29,416 nt of DNA from assembly GCA_016710165.1 (NCBI GenBank), contig JADJLJ010000007.1:1-29416 (forward strand). The letters are read 5' to 3'. Source of the stretch: Chitinophagaceae bacterium (GTDB lineage: Bacteria > Bacteroidota > Bacteroidia > Chitinophagales > Chitinophagaceae). This document shows, piece by piece, positions 1-6,118 of this stretch (position 1 is the first letter of the stretch; each line of letters opens with the position of its first letter). The notes beneath the pieces are model-generated. The model saw nothing but the letters and a program-made list of their open reading frames with translations. It made no database searches and had not been told where the DNA came from. The translations under genes and the position numbers were made by a program.

Positions 1-1
1 A

Positions 2-33
2 GCGCCTCCAAAAGTGGGGGCGCATTTTGTTTT
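2..33 (+). terminator. Intrinsic terminator of an upstream, off-window gene
   Basis: An 8-bp GC-rich stem (2-9 pairs with 16-23, one G-T wobble) with a 6-base loop is followed by ATTTTGTTTT. This looks like a rho-independent terminator closing whatever transcription unit lies to the left. No gene in the window uses it. Confidence 0.6.
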
Positions 34-56
34 AATCGGGAGAATGGTTATATTTG
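26..56 (+). promoter_or_regulatory. Bacteroidota-type promoter
   Basis: TTTG at 26-29, a 19-base spacer, then TATATTTG at 49-56 matches the -33 TTTG / -7 TAnnTTTG consensus known for Bacteroidota primary sigma factors. Transcription would start near 62. A terminator follows at 85-121, so the product would be only about 60 nt unless there is read-through. Confidence 0.55.
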
Positions 57-83
57 TATTCTATTTGGTATTTTTGGGGAAAT

Positions 84-121
84 GGCCCGGCGAGTTGTGA
101 GACTTTCCGGGCATTTTTTTT
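84..121 (+). terminator. Intrinsic terminator
   Basis: GCCCGG (85-90) pairs with CCGGGC (107-112) across a 16-base loop, followed by A and eight T. It lies between two promoter-like sequences and would stop transcripts from the first. Confidence 0.6.
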
Positions 122-130
122 GGGGCAAAA

Positions 131-162
131 TTTGGATTAACGAAATAAGTGTACTACTTTTG
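131..162 (+). promoter_or_regulatory. Bacteroidota-type promoter upstream of the RNA cluster
   Basis: TTTG at 131-134, a 20-base spacer and TACTTTTG at 155-162 match the -33/-7 consensus at near-ideal spacing. The predicted start is near 168. It would transcribe the two tRNA-like elements and possibly the operon that begins at 663. Between 168 and 300 I see no gene. Confidence 0.6.
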
Positions 163-300
163 TGAGGCAATCCAAACGGATATATTTTTAACCTAAACTT
201 TCGGTCATGCGCGAATAGCAAATTAAAGAAAATCAAGTTTATCGGCGTTCTTGAGGTACCGTGAAACTCCGATGGCAGCCGGGAATAGACCAGCAATTAC

Positions 301-502
301 GGGGGAGTGGCGGAATTGGTAGACGCTAAAGTAACGGCTTAGGAAGGGGCGATTCATGGTTGGCTGTAAGACAAGTTGCGTAAATAAAAGGCAAGCCAGC
401 GCGACCCTAAACAAAGGTTGATGAAAATCATAACGTATATCCCCGTGTGGTGGCAACTAACATCAACTATACTCCGTGCGGGTTCGATTCCCGCCTCCCT
501 CA
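301..502 (+). tRNA. tRNA-Leu-like RNA with a large insertion
   Basis: The 5' end (gggggag) pairs with 495-501 (ctccctc) as a 7-bp acceptor stem with one G-T pair, and 502 is an A discriminator. The D-arm at 310-326 (GCGGAATTGGTAGACGC) is the typical class II tRNA-Leu form, and a perfect 5-bp T-stem with loop TTCGATT lies at 478-494. A tRNA-Leu is about 85 nt; this one is 202 nt. The extra sequence is structured: 346-351 roughly pairs with 401-407, 361-365 with 394-398, and GTTGATG (417-423) pairs perfectly with CATCAAC (461-467). I cannot assign a convincing anticodon arm. No CCA is encoded. It may be an intron-bearing tRNA, a degraded tRNA or a tRNA mimic; I see no group I core motifs. Confidence 0.45.
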
Positions 503-511
503 CTGGATTAC

Positions 512-534
512 TGCCCGGCAAAAGCGCCGGGGCA
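512..534 (+). other. GC-rich hairpin between tRNA-like elements
   Basis: TGCCCGGC (512-519) pairs with 526-534 through one bulged G, with a 6-base loop. No T-run follows, so it is a structural element or processing spacer rather than a clear terminator. A second small hairpin (553-557 with 570-574, followed by TTTT) sits just downstream. Confidence 0.35.
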
Positions 535-580
535 ACGACTTGGTTCAATATGCCGCCGCTGTAATGGTAGGCGGTTTTAC

Positions 581-649
581 GGGGGCATAGTTCAAAGGCA
601 GAATACCCGCGTGAAGCGGGAGAAGTCGGTTCGATTCCGGAAACCTCCA
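581..649 (+). tRNA. tRNA-like element with a 5-base anticodon-position loop
   Basis: Seen: five pairs of acceptor stem (581-585 with 644-648), a D-arm-like GTTC/GAAT stem around AAAGGCA, a hairpin CCCGC-gtgaa-GCGGG where the anticodon arm should be, and a T-arm with loop TTCGATT. At 69 nt it is shorter than a class I tRNA. The anticodon-position loop has five bases instead of seven, so no normal anticodon is presented, and two acceptor positions next to the D-arm do not pair. It starts 14 bases before the ATG at 663. It may be a degenerate tRNA or a non-decoding mimic. Confidence 0.4.
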
Positions 650-662
650 CAAAATAAACATC

Positions 663-917
663 ATGCTTACATCCGAACAAAAAGAGATATTAGCCTTTGC
701 CCGTAGCGTAGGCGGTTCCTTCACAAAAGCGGAGGCTGTAAAGGAGTTCGGGCGCGAATATTACCACAACGGCAGTAAGCACGTAGGCGACAGGTTGAGC
801 CGCATGGTTAACGCCGGGTTGCTGGAACGTGAGGAAAAGGGCCGGTACAAGATCGGCAAAGGCACAAAAAACAAACCCGCAACAATTGACGCGGGGCAAA
901 CTGATTTATTCGGATGA
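663..917 (+). CDS. Small winged-helix-like protein with clamp-binding-type C-terminus
   Basis: An 84-residue protein. Residues about 4-65 read as helix-helix-hairpin: a region with EAVKEFG, then DRLSRMVNAGLLEREEKGRYKIG, which resembles a winged-helix recognition helix and wing (inferred from pattern, not a search). The extreme C-terminus is QTDLFG, matching the QxxLF-type pentapeptide by which many bacterial replication and repair proteins bind the beta sliding clamp. It heads the first gene cluster, and its stop overlaps the next start (ATGA at 914). A DNA-binding accessory protein recruited to the replisome is the best guess; the exact function is unknown. Confidence 0.7.
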   Translation: MLTSEQKEILAFARSVGGSFTKAEAVKEFGREYYHNGSKHVGDRLSRMVNAGLLEREEKGRYKIGKGTKNKPATIDAGQTDLFG

Positions 918-1277
918 AGGACAACAAACAAAAATATTAAACACCCCCCCCCCCCCCCCCCCGCCCCCCGGCCGGAAAGGGGGGCCCCCCCCCCCCCCCC
1001 GCAACAAATTTTTCCCCCAGGAACCCCCCACCGGGTTAGTTTCCCGGGAGACAAAAAAAGGGCGGCTGCCCCCCGCCGGGCCGCCCCAACAAAAAAGGAC
1101 CGGGACGGGGGGACGGGCCCCCCTGGGCGGGGGGAACAAAGAGCAAACCCCCCCCCCGGCGATGAACGCCTACTAACGCACCTCATTAACGACGACCGTA
1201 CACGGTGGATAATTGCCGGTTTGGTTGTCGTTACAGTGCTGGCATATTGCGGGGCAACAAAACAAGTTTTCAAATGA
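914..1277 (+). pseudogene. Membrane-anchored protein gene, frame broken by homopolymer runs
   Basis: ATG at 914 overlaps the previous stop, and a TGA at 1275-1277 overlaps the next ATG (1274), so both ends have the ATGA coupling seen across this operon. The 3' third, from about 1160, reads cleanly to the stop and encodes GDERLLTHLINDDRTRW followed by a hydrophobic helix, IIAGLVVVTVLAYCG, and a short tail. Between about 940 and 1165 the sequence is runs of 5-18 C, G or A that destroy the frame; the total length is not a multiple of three. I infer one gene of about 120 codons with an N-terminal proline-rich part and a C-terminal membrane anchor, damaged by consensus errors or by real slippage. 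Confidence 0.45.
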
Positions 1278-1807
1278 GATACCTAATTACCCACCCTGAC
1301 CACGAGCCGTTTCTTACCTGGTACTTTGATGTGGAAAATCATTTTGTTGAGGGGATGACGGTGTACGATACAACGGCACGGCTATACACGACCGATGGGA
1401 AAACGTGGAAAAACATAAACATGGAATTGACAAAAGAACAATTATCCGAAATGCTCAACTGTCGCCAATACGGCGACGAAACTACGCCGGAAATTGAGCG
1501 CCTGGCAAAAGAAAACGGGCTTTGCATCGCCTTTGGCGCGTCCGACGACCTGCTCGAATTTCGGGGGAGTGTTTATGATGAGGCGGGGGCGTATAACGGA
1601 ACGGTAGTTTATTTGAGCAAAAAAGGCAACGTGAAAGAGGAAAGTAAGCCGGGCCGGGTTGAGGTGTCGGCAAGTTGGTTGCCAAAAGAGCCGGTTACCA
1701 CATGGTTAGTTGTAGCAAACATACCATTCGCCCCATTCGACATTTTCGAGGATGGCGAATTGTACTGCCGGGGTTGCGTGTTTCCATTTAAACCCATTGA
1801 GCAATGA
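1274..1807 (+). CDS. Hypothetical phage protein, 177 aa
   Basis: The reading frame extends upstream to 1205, but ATG 1274 fits better: it overlaps the preceding stop and begins the compact sequence MRYLITHPDHEPF. The protein has no signal peptide or membrane helix. A central DLLEFRGSVYDEAGAYNG stretch and a C-terminal PFDIFEDGELYCRGCVF stretch look like conserved blocks of a small soluble phage protein, but I do not recognise the family. It lies in an operon with a putative resolvase and overlaps the next gene by 4 bases, so a role in DNA metabolism or host takeover is possible but not shown. Confidence 0.75.
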   Translation: MRYLITHPDHEPFLTWYFDVENHFVEGMTVYDTTARLYTTDGKTWKNINMELTKEQLSEMLNCRQYGDETTPEIERLAKENGLCIAFGASDDLLEFRGSVYDEAGAYNGTVVYLSKKGNVKEESKPGRVEVSASWLPKEPVTTWLVVANIPFAPFDIFEDGELYCRGCVFPFKPIEQ

Positions 1808-2133
1808 CCACAAAGGAAAAGATAATCAGAGCCGCAATAGCGGACGCAAAAAGGCAGATTGAAGAAATAGACGCCCTGATCGAAGCCCGGCCCATTTCAA
1901 ATATTATCGAAATAAGGGAAGATTTCAAGGCCCTACTGGAACAAAATCAGGGTGTTGAAAAAAGGACACGCCCGGAGTTCTTAGAAGCGGTGGAAGAATT
2001 ATCGCGCCGGGAAAAAGAGCAGTTTCGTATTGCCGAAATGATGAAAAACAGTACCAACCTGATTGAAAAGAAAGTGAAACTTGATTTTGAGTTACGCGAC
2101 TTGAATAACGAACTTTATTTCCTGACAAGATGA
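1804..2133 (+). CDS. Hypothetical coiled-coil protein
   Basis: A 109-residue, highly charged protein. Nearly the whole length (residues about 3-105) alternates hydrophobic positions with K, E, R and Q in a heptad-like way, so it is probably a long helical hairpin or coiled-coil. It contains no catalytic motif I recognise. It overlaps both neighbours by ATGA, which argues for a real, co-translated gene. It could be a dimeric accessory to the resolvase that follows. Confidence 0.75.
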   Translation: MTTKEKIIRAAIADAKRQIEEIDALIEARPISNIIEIREDFKALLEQNQGVEKRTRPEFLEAVEELSRREKEQFRIAEMMKNSTNLIEKKVKLDFELRDLNNELYFLTR

Positions 2134-2615
2134 CCACACCACGACCAATTTACATAGGGGTTGACCCCGCTTTCCGCGCAGGCGGTTTTTGGGCCGCTAT
2201 CCTGGATATGGAGGATAAAACGATTCGCTTCATGGAGTTTGACCTGCTTTCGTGGCACGACTTCCTAAGGTCTGCCGACGCGCCGCCGTCCTGCTTCATT
2301 TGTGTGGAGAATTCCAACCTGCAAAACAAGTCCTTCGATATGACCGGCACAAAGGCAGAAATTGCCAGGAAAGGTCGGAACGTCGGATGCAACCAGGCGG
2401 TAAGCGAACTTGCCTACCGTTCCGCCGTCCTGCAATATGGAGCGCGTAATGTGTTTCAGGTATCGCCGAAAGAGAAGGGAGTTAAGATCACGGATGCCCG
2501 CGTCTTTTTCGGCATAATGAAGCAGGAAGGCATTTTGTTGCCGCCGGGCGCAACTAACCAGGATCAACGCGATGCAGCAAAATTGGCGTTAATATGCCAG
2601 CGAAAGCCTTGTTAG
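2130..2615 (+). CDS. RuvC/RNase H-like Holliday junction resolvase
   Basis: A 161-residue protein with the acidic motifs of the RNase H-fold resolvase superfamily: IGVDP with Asp12 on the first strand, CFICVENS with Glu60, and a C-terminal NQDQRDAAKLAL helix with Asp145 and Asp148, in the typical order and spacing. A GxxxGxxxGCNQ-like helix (about 80-90) lies between them. Such enzymes cleave four-way junctions, and in phages they resolve branched DNA before packaging. The length matches single-domain RuvC-like proteins. It overlaps the coiled-coil gene upstream. Family-level assignment is reasonably sure; the exact subfamily is not. Confidence 0.7.
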   Translation: MTTPRPIYIGVDPAFRAGGFWAAILDMEDKTIRFMEFDLLSWHDFLRSADAPPSCFICVENSNLQNKSFDMTGTKAEIARKGRNVGCNQAVSELAYRSAVLQYGARNVFQVSPKEKGVKITDARVFFGIMKQEGILLPPGATNQDQRDAAKLALICQRKPC

Positions 2616-2666
2616 AGGGCCGGTTTAAGGCCGCGAAAGGTTCCACAAATCAGACAATCCATCACC

Positions 2667-2867
2667 ATGACCTACAAAGCACTCCGAAACGCATCCGGCG
2701 AATGGATAGCAATCTTCGACGACTTTGGCCCGCCCGAAATACTTACAACCGGAATACCCGAACTTATGACGGATGAAACGACAATGGAAGATTTGAGACA
2801 ATTTTACGCTCAACTTGACTTCACCGGCATTGAATTGGTCGCGATTGAAATAACGATTAAGCCATGA
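2667..2867 (+). CDS. Hypothetical protein, 66 aa
   Basis: A small acidic soluble protein starting at ATG 2667, about 50 bases after the resolvase stop and overlapping the next gene by ATGA. It has no membrane segment or motif I recognise; a GPPEILTTGIPELMTDETT segment followed by an alternating strand-like C-terminus suggests a compact alpha/beta fold. Codon use resembles the neighbours. Confidence 0.6.
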   Translation: MTYKALRNASGEWIAIFDDFGPPEILTTGIPELMTDETTMEDLRQFYAQLDFTGIELVAIEITIKP

Positions 2868-3334
2868 CACCCGAACAAGAAAAACAGATTATAATTTGGC
2901 GGCAAACCTGCCAATTCGTTGACGACCTCGTTAAGTCGTGCCCGGCCATGACTGCGATGGATGAACTACACGTGTGGTTTGGCGACGTTCACGGCTGGTT
3001 GGTTCATATTGGCACGGAAAGCGCCAGGGCAGAGGCCGAATACTCAAAGGCCTACTTTCGGGCAGTTGAAGCAGGGGTGAGCAATGAGGCGTTGAAGGTC
3101 ATCAAAGGATCATCCACCATGACGGGCCAATACATGGCCGGGAAAAACCCGGAACTATTTGAAATCTGGCAACGGTTGAAAAACTTGAACCGGAATTTGG
3201 AAACGATTTTGAACGATATGCGTACCAACATTGTGACGCTACGCGAAGCGGATAAGCGGGAAGCGATGCAAATGCCTGCGCAAACGAAAGGCAATGGCCA
3301 ACGCGATTATGTTTGGCCAACAGAGCAAAGGTAG
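2864..3334 (+). CDS. Hypothetical helical protein, 156 aa
   Basis: A soluble, mostly helical protein. The middle (residues about 68-95) carries a VSNEALKVIKGSSTMTG segment, and residues about 100-140 form a long amphipathic helix. There is no signal peptide, membrane helix or catalytic signature that I recognise. Its position between a RuvC-like resolvase and a UDG-like protein suggests a DNA-metabolism accessory role, by context only. Confidence 0.65.
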   Translation: MTPEQEKQIIIWRQTCQFVDDLVKSCPAMTAMDELHVWFGDVHGWLVHIGTESARAEAEYSKAYFRAVEAGVSNEALKVIKGSSTMTGQYMAGKNPELFEIWQRLKNLNRNLETILNDMRTNIVTLREADKREAMQMPAQTKGNGQRDYVWPTEQR

Positions 3335-3336
3335 GT

Positions 3337-3801
3337 ATGGCAAGAATAACCGTCGCTTTCATGCGACAATTGGAACAACAGTTACAGCGGGAAGAAATCA
3401 CATATTCCCGCATGGTTGAATTGCTGAATGAAAAAGCAAAAGAGAAAATGATATACTTTGTAGGAATACATCACAAGCCGGGACTGCCGGCGCTTTGCTC
3501 GACTACGCAAAGCGGGCGCAAGATTGACGCGGTTATTGCTTGCCTGAAACGGCCGTGCAAGAAGGTAAACCTGTTTTCTACAACATATATACCAGAATTG
3601 CCGTCCGCCGAATATAGCCGCGAATTACAGCGGTTCATCGACAATGTGCCGGATGAAAGCCTAATCGTACTTTTGGGGCAGGCGGTGAACAGCCACTTCC
3701 CGTCTCATTTTTACAGGCGGTCTAAAATAATCCGGTTTCGGCATCCGGCGTTTTCGCCGCCGATGTACGTGACGGATTTGGTTGAAGAAATATTAAGATA
3801 A
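3337..3801 (+). CDS. Uracil-DNA-glycosylase-superfamily-like protein
   Basis: The ATG at 3337 is preferred over the in-frame ATG at 3313 because it follows the upstream stop and an AGGTAGG-like purine tract. A helical N-terminus (about 45 residues) is followed by an alpha/beta domain with the order of UDG-fold blocks: YFVGIHHKPG (motif A-like), KVNLFSTTYIP, LIVLLGQAV, and RFRHPAF (motif B-like HP). UDG-family enzymes bind or excise uracil in DNA, and phage members may police uracil or bind modified bases. The usual catalytic Asp/Asn in motif A is not obvious here, so this may be a non-canonical or binding-only member. Confidence 0.5.
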   Translation: MARITVAFMRQLEQQLQREEITYSRMVELLNEKAKEKMIYFVGIHHKPGLPALCSTTQSGRKIDAVIACLKRPCKKVNLFSTTYIPELPSAEYSRELQRFIDNVPDESLIVLLGQAVNSHFPSHFYRRSKIIRFRHPAFSPPMYVTDLVEEILR

Positions 3802-4448
3802 CCCGCACCGGCGGCACGTCAATGGTTGACCCCATCGGCGTCACGTAGCGGCGCATTCGCGGCAAAGGTTGTGCGTGATTTATGCCGCCGGTTGTGGGGC
3901 TTGACATCTTTGCATTTTGCCCCAGCCCGCCGGAGGAACAGACCACAAAGCGACGGGGGCCACACAAAGCCAAAATTCGCGGGCAAGCCGCGCGGCGTTG
4001 GACGGCGGGGCGCGGCCGTGAGCGGGGGAAGAGGGGGGCGGGGAGACCCGACAACGCCGCCGCCAACGAAGAGCACGCATCAGCCGTCTCGCGGCACTCC
4101 AGTTTCCCGCATTCCGGCGCAGCGGTATTTCCCGGGAAACCATTAAAAAATGGAACAGGAAAACCACAATTTGGGAACACCCACGACCAAAAGGCGGGGG
4201 GGCGGGAGACACCGGGGAAACAACCGGGGCTGGGGGAGAACCGGAGGGGGGCAACGACGGAGAAACGAGAAACCGCACAGGCGAAGGCAGCCGCGCTGAA
4301 AAGGCCGCCAACCCAGCCGGGAAGCAAAGGGCCAAACAACAGTACCTTTGCCGGCGCATTTCGTTTTGTTCCCGGCGCGTGAAACTAACCAGGCAAGGAT
4401 GGGAAAGCGCGCCGGGTTTTAAGATAAATTTTACCATAGTTGAGAGGG
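3802..4448. other. Low-complexity gap with no clear gene
   Basis: There is no convincing reading frame. Long frames exist on both strands, but their products are Pro/Arg/Gly-rich low-complexity sequence that exists in several frames at once. From about 3960 to 4260 the + strand becomes G-rich with runs of 5-7 G. The most gene-like trace starts at ATG 4150 (MEQENHNLGTPTTK) and is thrown out of frame by the G-run at about 4196-4203, after which hydrophilic sequence continues in other frames. It could be a damaged small gene like the ones at 914 and 10356. Confidence 0.4.
4371..4420 (+). terminator. Terminator-like hairpin
   Basis: CCCGGCGCG (4371-4379) pairs perfectly with CGCGCCGGG (4408-4416), followed by TTTTAAG. 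The 28-base loop is large for a terminator, but the stem is strong and a second terminator follows, so this looks like the end of the upstream transcription unit. Confidence 0.45.
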
Positions 4449-4482
4449 ACCGCTACCGACGAAATGCCGGGGCGGTTTTTTT
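4449..4482 (+). terminator. Intrinsic terminator
   Basis: ACCGC (4449-4453) and CCG (4456-4458) pair with CGG (4468-4470) and GCGGT (4472-4476), with small internal mismatches, followed by seven T (4476-4482). It separates the first operon from the one beginning near 4542. Confidence 0.65.
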
Positions 4483-4483
4483 A

Positions 4484-4507
4484 TTTGTTCACATTTTCGT
4501 ACATTTG
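4484..4507 (+). promoter_or_regulatory. Promoter-like sequence for the second operon
   Basis: TACATTTG at 4500-4507 matches the -7 TAnnTTTG element. A TTTG at 4484-4487 is only 12 bases upstream, shorter than the usual 19-21, so the -33 contact may instead use the T-rich tract at about 4475-4480. Its place directly after a terminator and 35 bases before the first ATG supports it. The start would be near 4514. Confidence 0.45.
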
Positions 4508-4541
4508 TAGCGCCGGGTATCATTAGGCCCGGTTTTTGCGT

Positions 4542-4634
4542 ATGGATACCACAACAATAGTAGTTTTGATGTTGATGTTCGCCGCAGCGGCGTTTTACGT
4601 TGTCCGAAAATACGGTAACCGATTCAAAAAATAA
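4542..4634 (+). CDS. Tiny single-helix membrane protein, 30 aa
   Basis: This short frame starts with MDTTTIVVLMLMFAAAAF and ends in a basic tail (VRKYGNRFKK). Residues about 5-21 form one hydrophobic helix, with the positive charges after it, so the C-terminus would face the cytoplasm. It is the first of three tandem mini-genes after the promoter. I do not recognise it. Confidence 0.5.
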   Translation: MDTTTIVVLMLMFAAAAFYVVRKYGNRFKK

Positions 4635-4637
4635 AAC

Positions 4638-4706
4638 ATGGCCTACCTGCTTCTTTTTCTGCTCTTAGCATGGGGATTGACCCAGGTAGTCAACAATCGG
4701 AAATAA
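4638..4706 (+). CDS. Tiny single-helix membrane protein, 22 aa
   Basis: The frame MAYLLLFLLLAWGLTQVV then NNRK starts 3 bases after the previous stop, and its last base is the first base of the next ATG. Nearly the whole peptide is one hydrophobic helix with a short basic end. Single-gene evidence is weak at this length, but the tandem arrangement with two similar mini-genes raises confidence. Confidence 0.42.
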   Translation: MAYLLLFLLLAWGLTQVVNNRK

Positions 4707-4798
4707 TGAGCAACTTTGAAGCAATCATACTTATCAGTCTTGCCTGTTCGCTTGGGTTATTTGCGGGGTACATGGAATGGCAAGGAAGCAAAGACTAA
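4706..4798 (+). CDS. Tiny single-helix membrane protein, 30 aa
   Basis: MSNFEAIILISLACSLGLFAG followed by a hydrophilic tail YMEWQGSKD. One membrane helix spans residues about 6-22. The start overlaps the preceding stop (TAATG). It is the third of three consecutive short membrane peptides; a role in lysis, membrane remodelling or host interference is possible but unproven. Confidence 0.45.
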   Translation: MSNFEAIILISLACSLGLFAGYMEWQGSKD

Positions 4799-4816
4799 TC
4801 AAAACAGCGCCGCAAA

Positions 4817-5032
4817 ATGGACAAGGCAAAGTTTGACGAAATAGTACAAAGCACATCTTCCGACGAGTGGATTGACATTATGATCGAATCCGACCGGCGC
4901 GGAAAGGAATGGCTACAATCGGCAGATCCGAAGTTTCGAGCGTTGGCCCTTGCCATTAAAGCGGAACAGGCTTCAATTCACCAAGCGATAAAGGCCAAAG
5001 AGGCCGCAGCGCTTCAAACGATGCCCGCATGA
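4817..5032 (+). CDS. Hypothetical protein, 71 aa
   Basis: A small, soluble, largely helical protein: residues about 1-30 have an acidic DEWIDIMIESD stretch, followed by a long Ala/Lys/Gln-rich helix. No motif is recognised. Its stop overlaps the start of the glycosyltransferase gene by ATGA, so the two are probably translated together. Confidence 0.6.
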   Translation: MDKAKFDEIVQSTSSDEWIDIMIESDRRGKEWLQSADPKFRALALAIKAEQASIHQAIKAKEAAALQTMPA

Positions 5033-5891
5033 GCCTAATCAGTATGGCCACTTTTTGCACGGAAACAAACAACCGTGCGCCCCTCTTAAAGCAGACTTTA
5101 GACAGCCTGCTTAAAACCGTTGACTTCCAAAAGCATCGTATTTTCATTATCGTAGCCAATCCATCCACCGAGAATGCGTCGAATATATCTTTCAATTCCA
5201 AGGGGATCTGTTTGCAAAGTCCTTGGAAGTCATCTGCCTACCTGAAAACATCGGCACGGCGAGAGCAGTCAATAAGGGGTGGAAACACCGGGTAGAGGGC
5301 GAAATGTGCATAAAGATGGATGACGATGTTGTGATACATCGGGCGGGATGGGTTGACGAAATGGAGGAGGCGTTAATCCGTGATCCGAAGATTGGTATTA
5401 TTGGGCTAAAAAGAAAGGATTTATGGGAATGCCCCTGGTATCCCGATCCGGCATGGCGAAGTGTTTTGCGTATGTTGCCCCATGAGGCCGGGCAAACGTG
5501 GATTATTACGGAGGATGTGCACCATGTTATGGGGACTTGTCAGGCGTACAGCCCGGCACTACTTGAAAAGATAGGTTACCTATACCAACCGTTTCAATAT
5601 GGGTTTGATGATTCGTTAGCGGCGATACGTTGTAAGGTAGCCGGGTTACGTTCCTGCTTTCTGCATGGGTACGAGATTGACCACATTGATCCGGGAGGCG
5701 ATGCGTACACCCTGGAAAAGGTAGAGGCCACCAAGTCAGGCAGCCCTAACAACGTAGAATACCACCGACTAAAGAACGGCTACCAAAACGGCACCATTGG
5801 CATTTACTACGATGCCGACGGCGGGCAGCCTGACAGCGGGCCAATGGCGGGAGAATATACATGGCGTTTACCTAACCTTCAAACACGATGA
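5029..5891 (+). pseudogene. Family-2-like (GT-A) glycosyltransferase, frameshifted
   Basis: Two overlapping frames together form one glycosyltransferase of about 287 residues. The first frame begins with a GT-A start (SMATFCTETNNRAPLLKQTL) and continues to NPSTEN. The second supplies ECVEYIFQFQGDLFAKSLEV and then LPENIGTARAVNKGW, the DDD metal-binding motif in KMDDDVV, and a GFDDS acceptor-site motif near the end. The join falls at about 5165-5172; one extra C in the ACCGAG region would restore a single frame, so a homopolymer miscall is likely. The intact enzyme would transfer a sugar from a nucleotide-sugar donor. The target is unknown; related genes lie at 11141 and 12523. The start is fixed by ATGA overlap. 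Confidence 0.65.
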
Positions 5892-6115
5892 ATAGGTTTA
5901 TAATTGACGGCATGGGATTGGTTGGCATTTCAATCGAAGCGGCCAAAGATGGCAGCCTATTAATTAGCGAGGAAAGGCCGCAGCCGGGCAACCCCATACC
6001 CACAAAGGAGGTTTCTTTGACTTTACGATCTGTTGGCGCAATTGATGTAATTGCGCTTTATAAGGCGTTTGAATCATCAGGAAAGGTAACGTTAACTATT
6101 GATAGCAACGAGTAA
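5888..6115 (+). CDS. Hypothetical protein, 75 aa
   Basis: A small soluble protein with alternating polar and hydrophobic stretches (FIIDGMGLVGISIEAAKDGSL at the N-terminus, VTLTIDSNE at the end), suggesting a beta-rich fold. It overlaps the glycosyltransferase stop by ATGA. No known family is recognised. Confidence 0.6.
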   Translation: MNRFIIDGMGLVGISIEAAKDGSLLISEERPQPGNPIPTKEVSLTLRSVGAIDVIALYKAFESSGKVTLTIDSNE

Positions 6116-6118
6116 GCC

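Noticed and set aside
301..502. Group I intron or tmRNA explanation for the tRNA-Leu-like RNA
   Set aside because: The insert (about 120 bases) is too short for a group I intron and I see no core motifs; a tmRNA would be longer and lacks the tRNA-Leu D-arm.
829..1176. Plus-strand open frame with polyproline
   Set aside because: It begins inside the 663 gene in another frame and runs through C-runs; the ends of the real gene (914-1277) lie in other frames.
761..1273. Long minus-strand open frame over the C-rich patch
   Set aside because: It is the complement of homopolymer runs; the product is Gly/Pro low-complexity and overlaps real + strand genes.
3722..4437. Several long frames on both strands in the G-rich gap
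   Set aside because: Overlapping frames all give Arg/Pro/Gly-rich sequence, an effect of GC-rich composition; none has a domain-like pattern.
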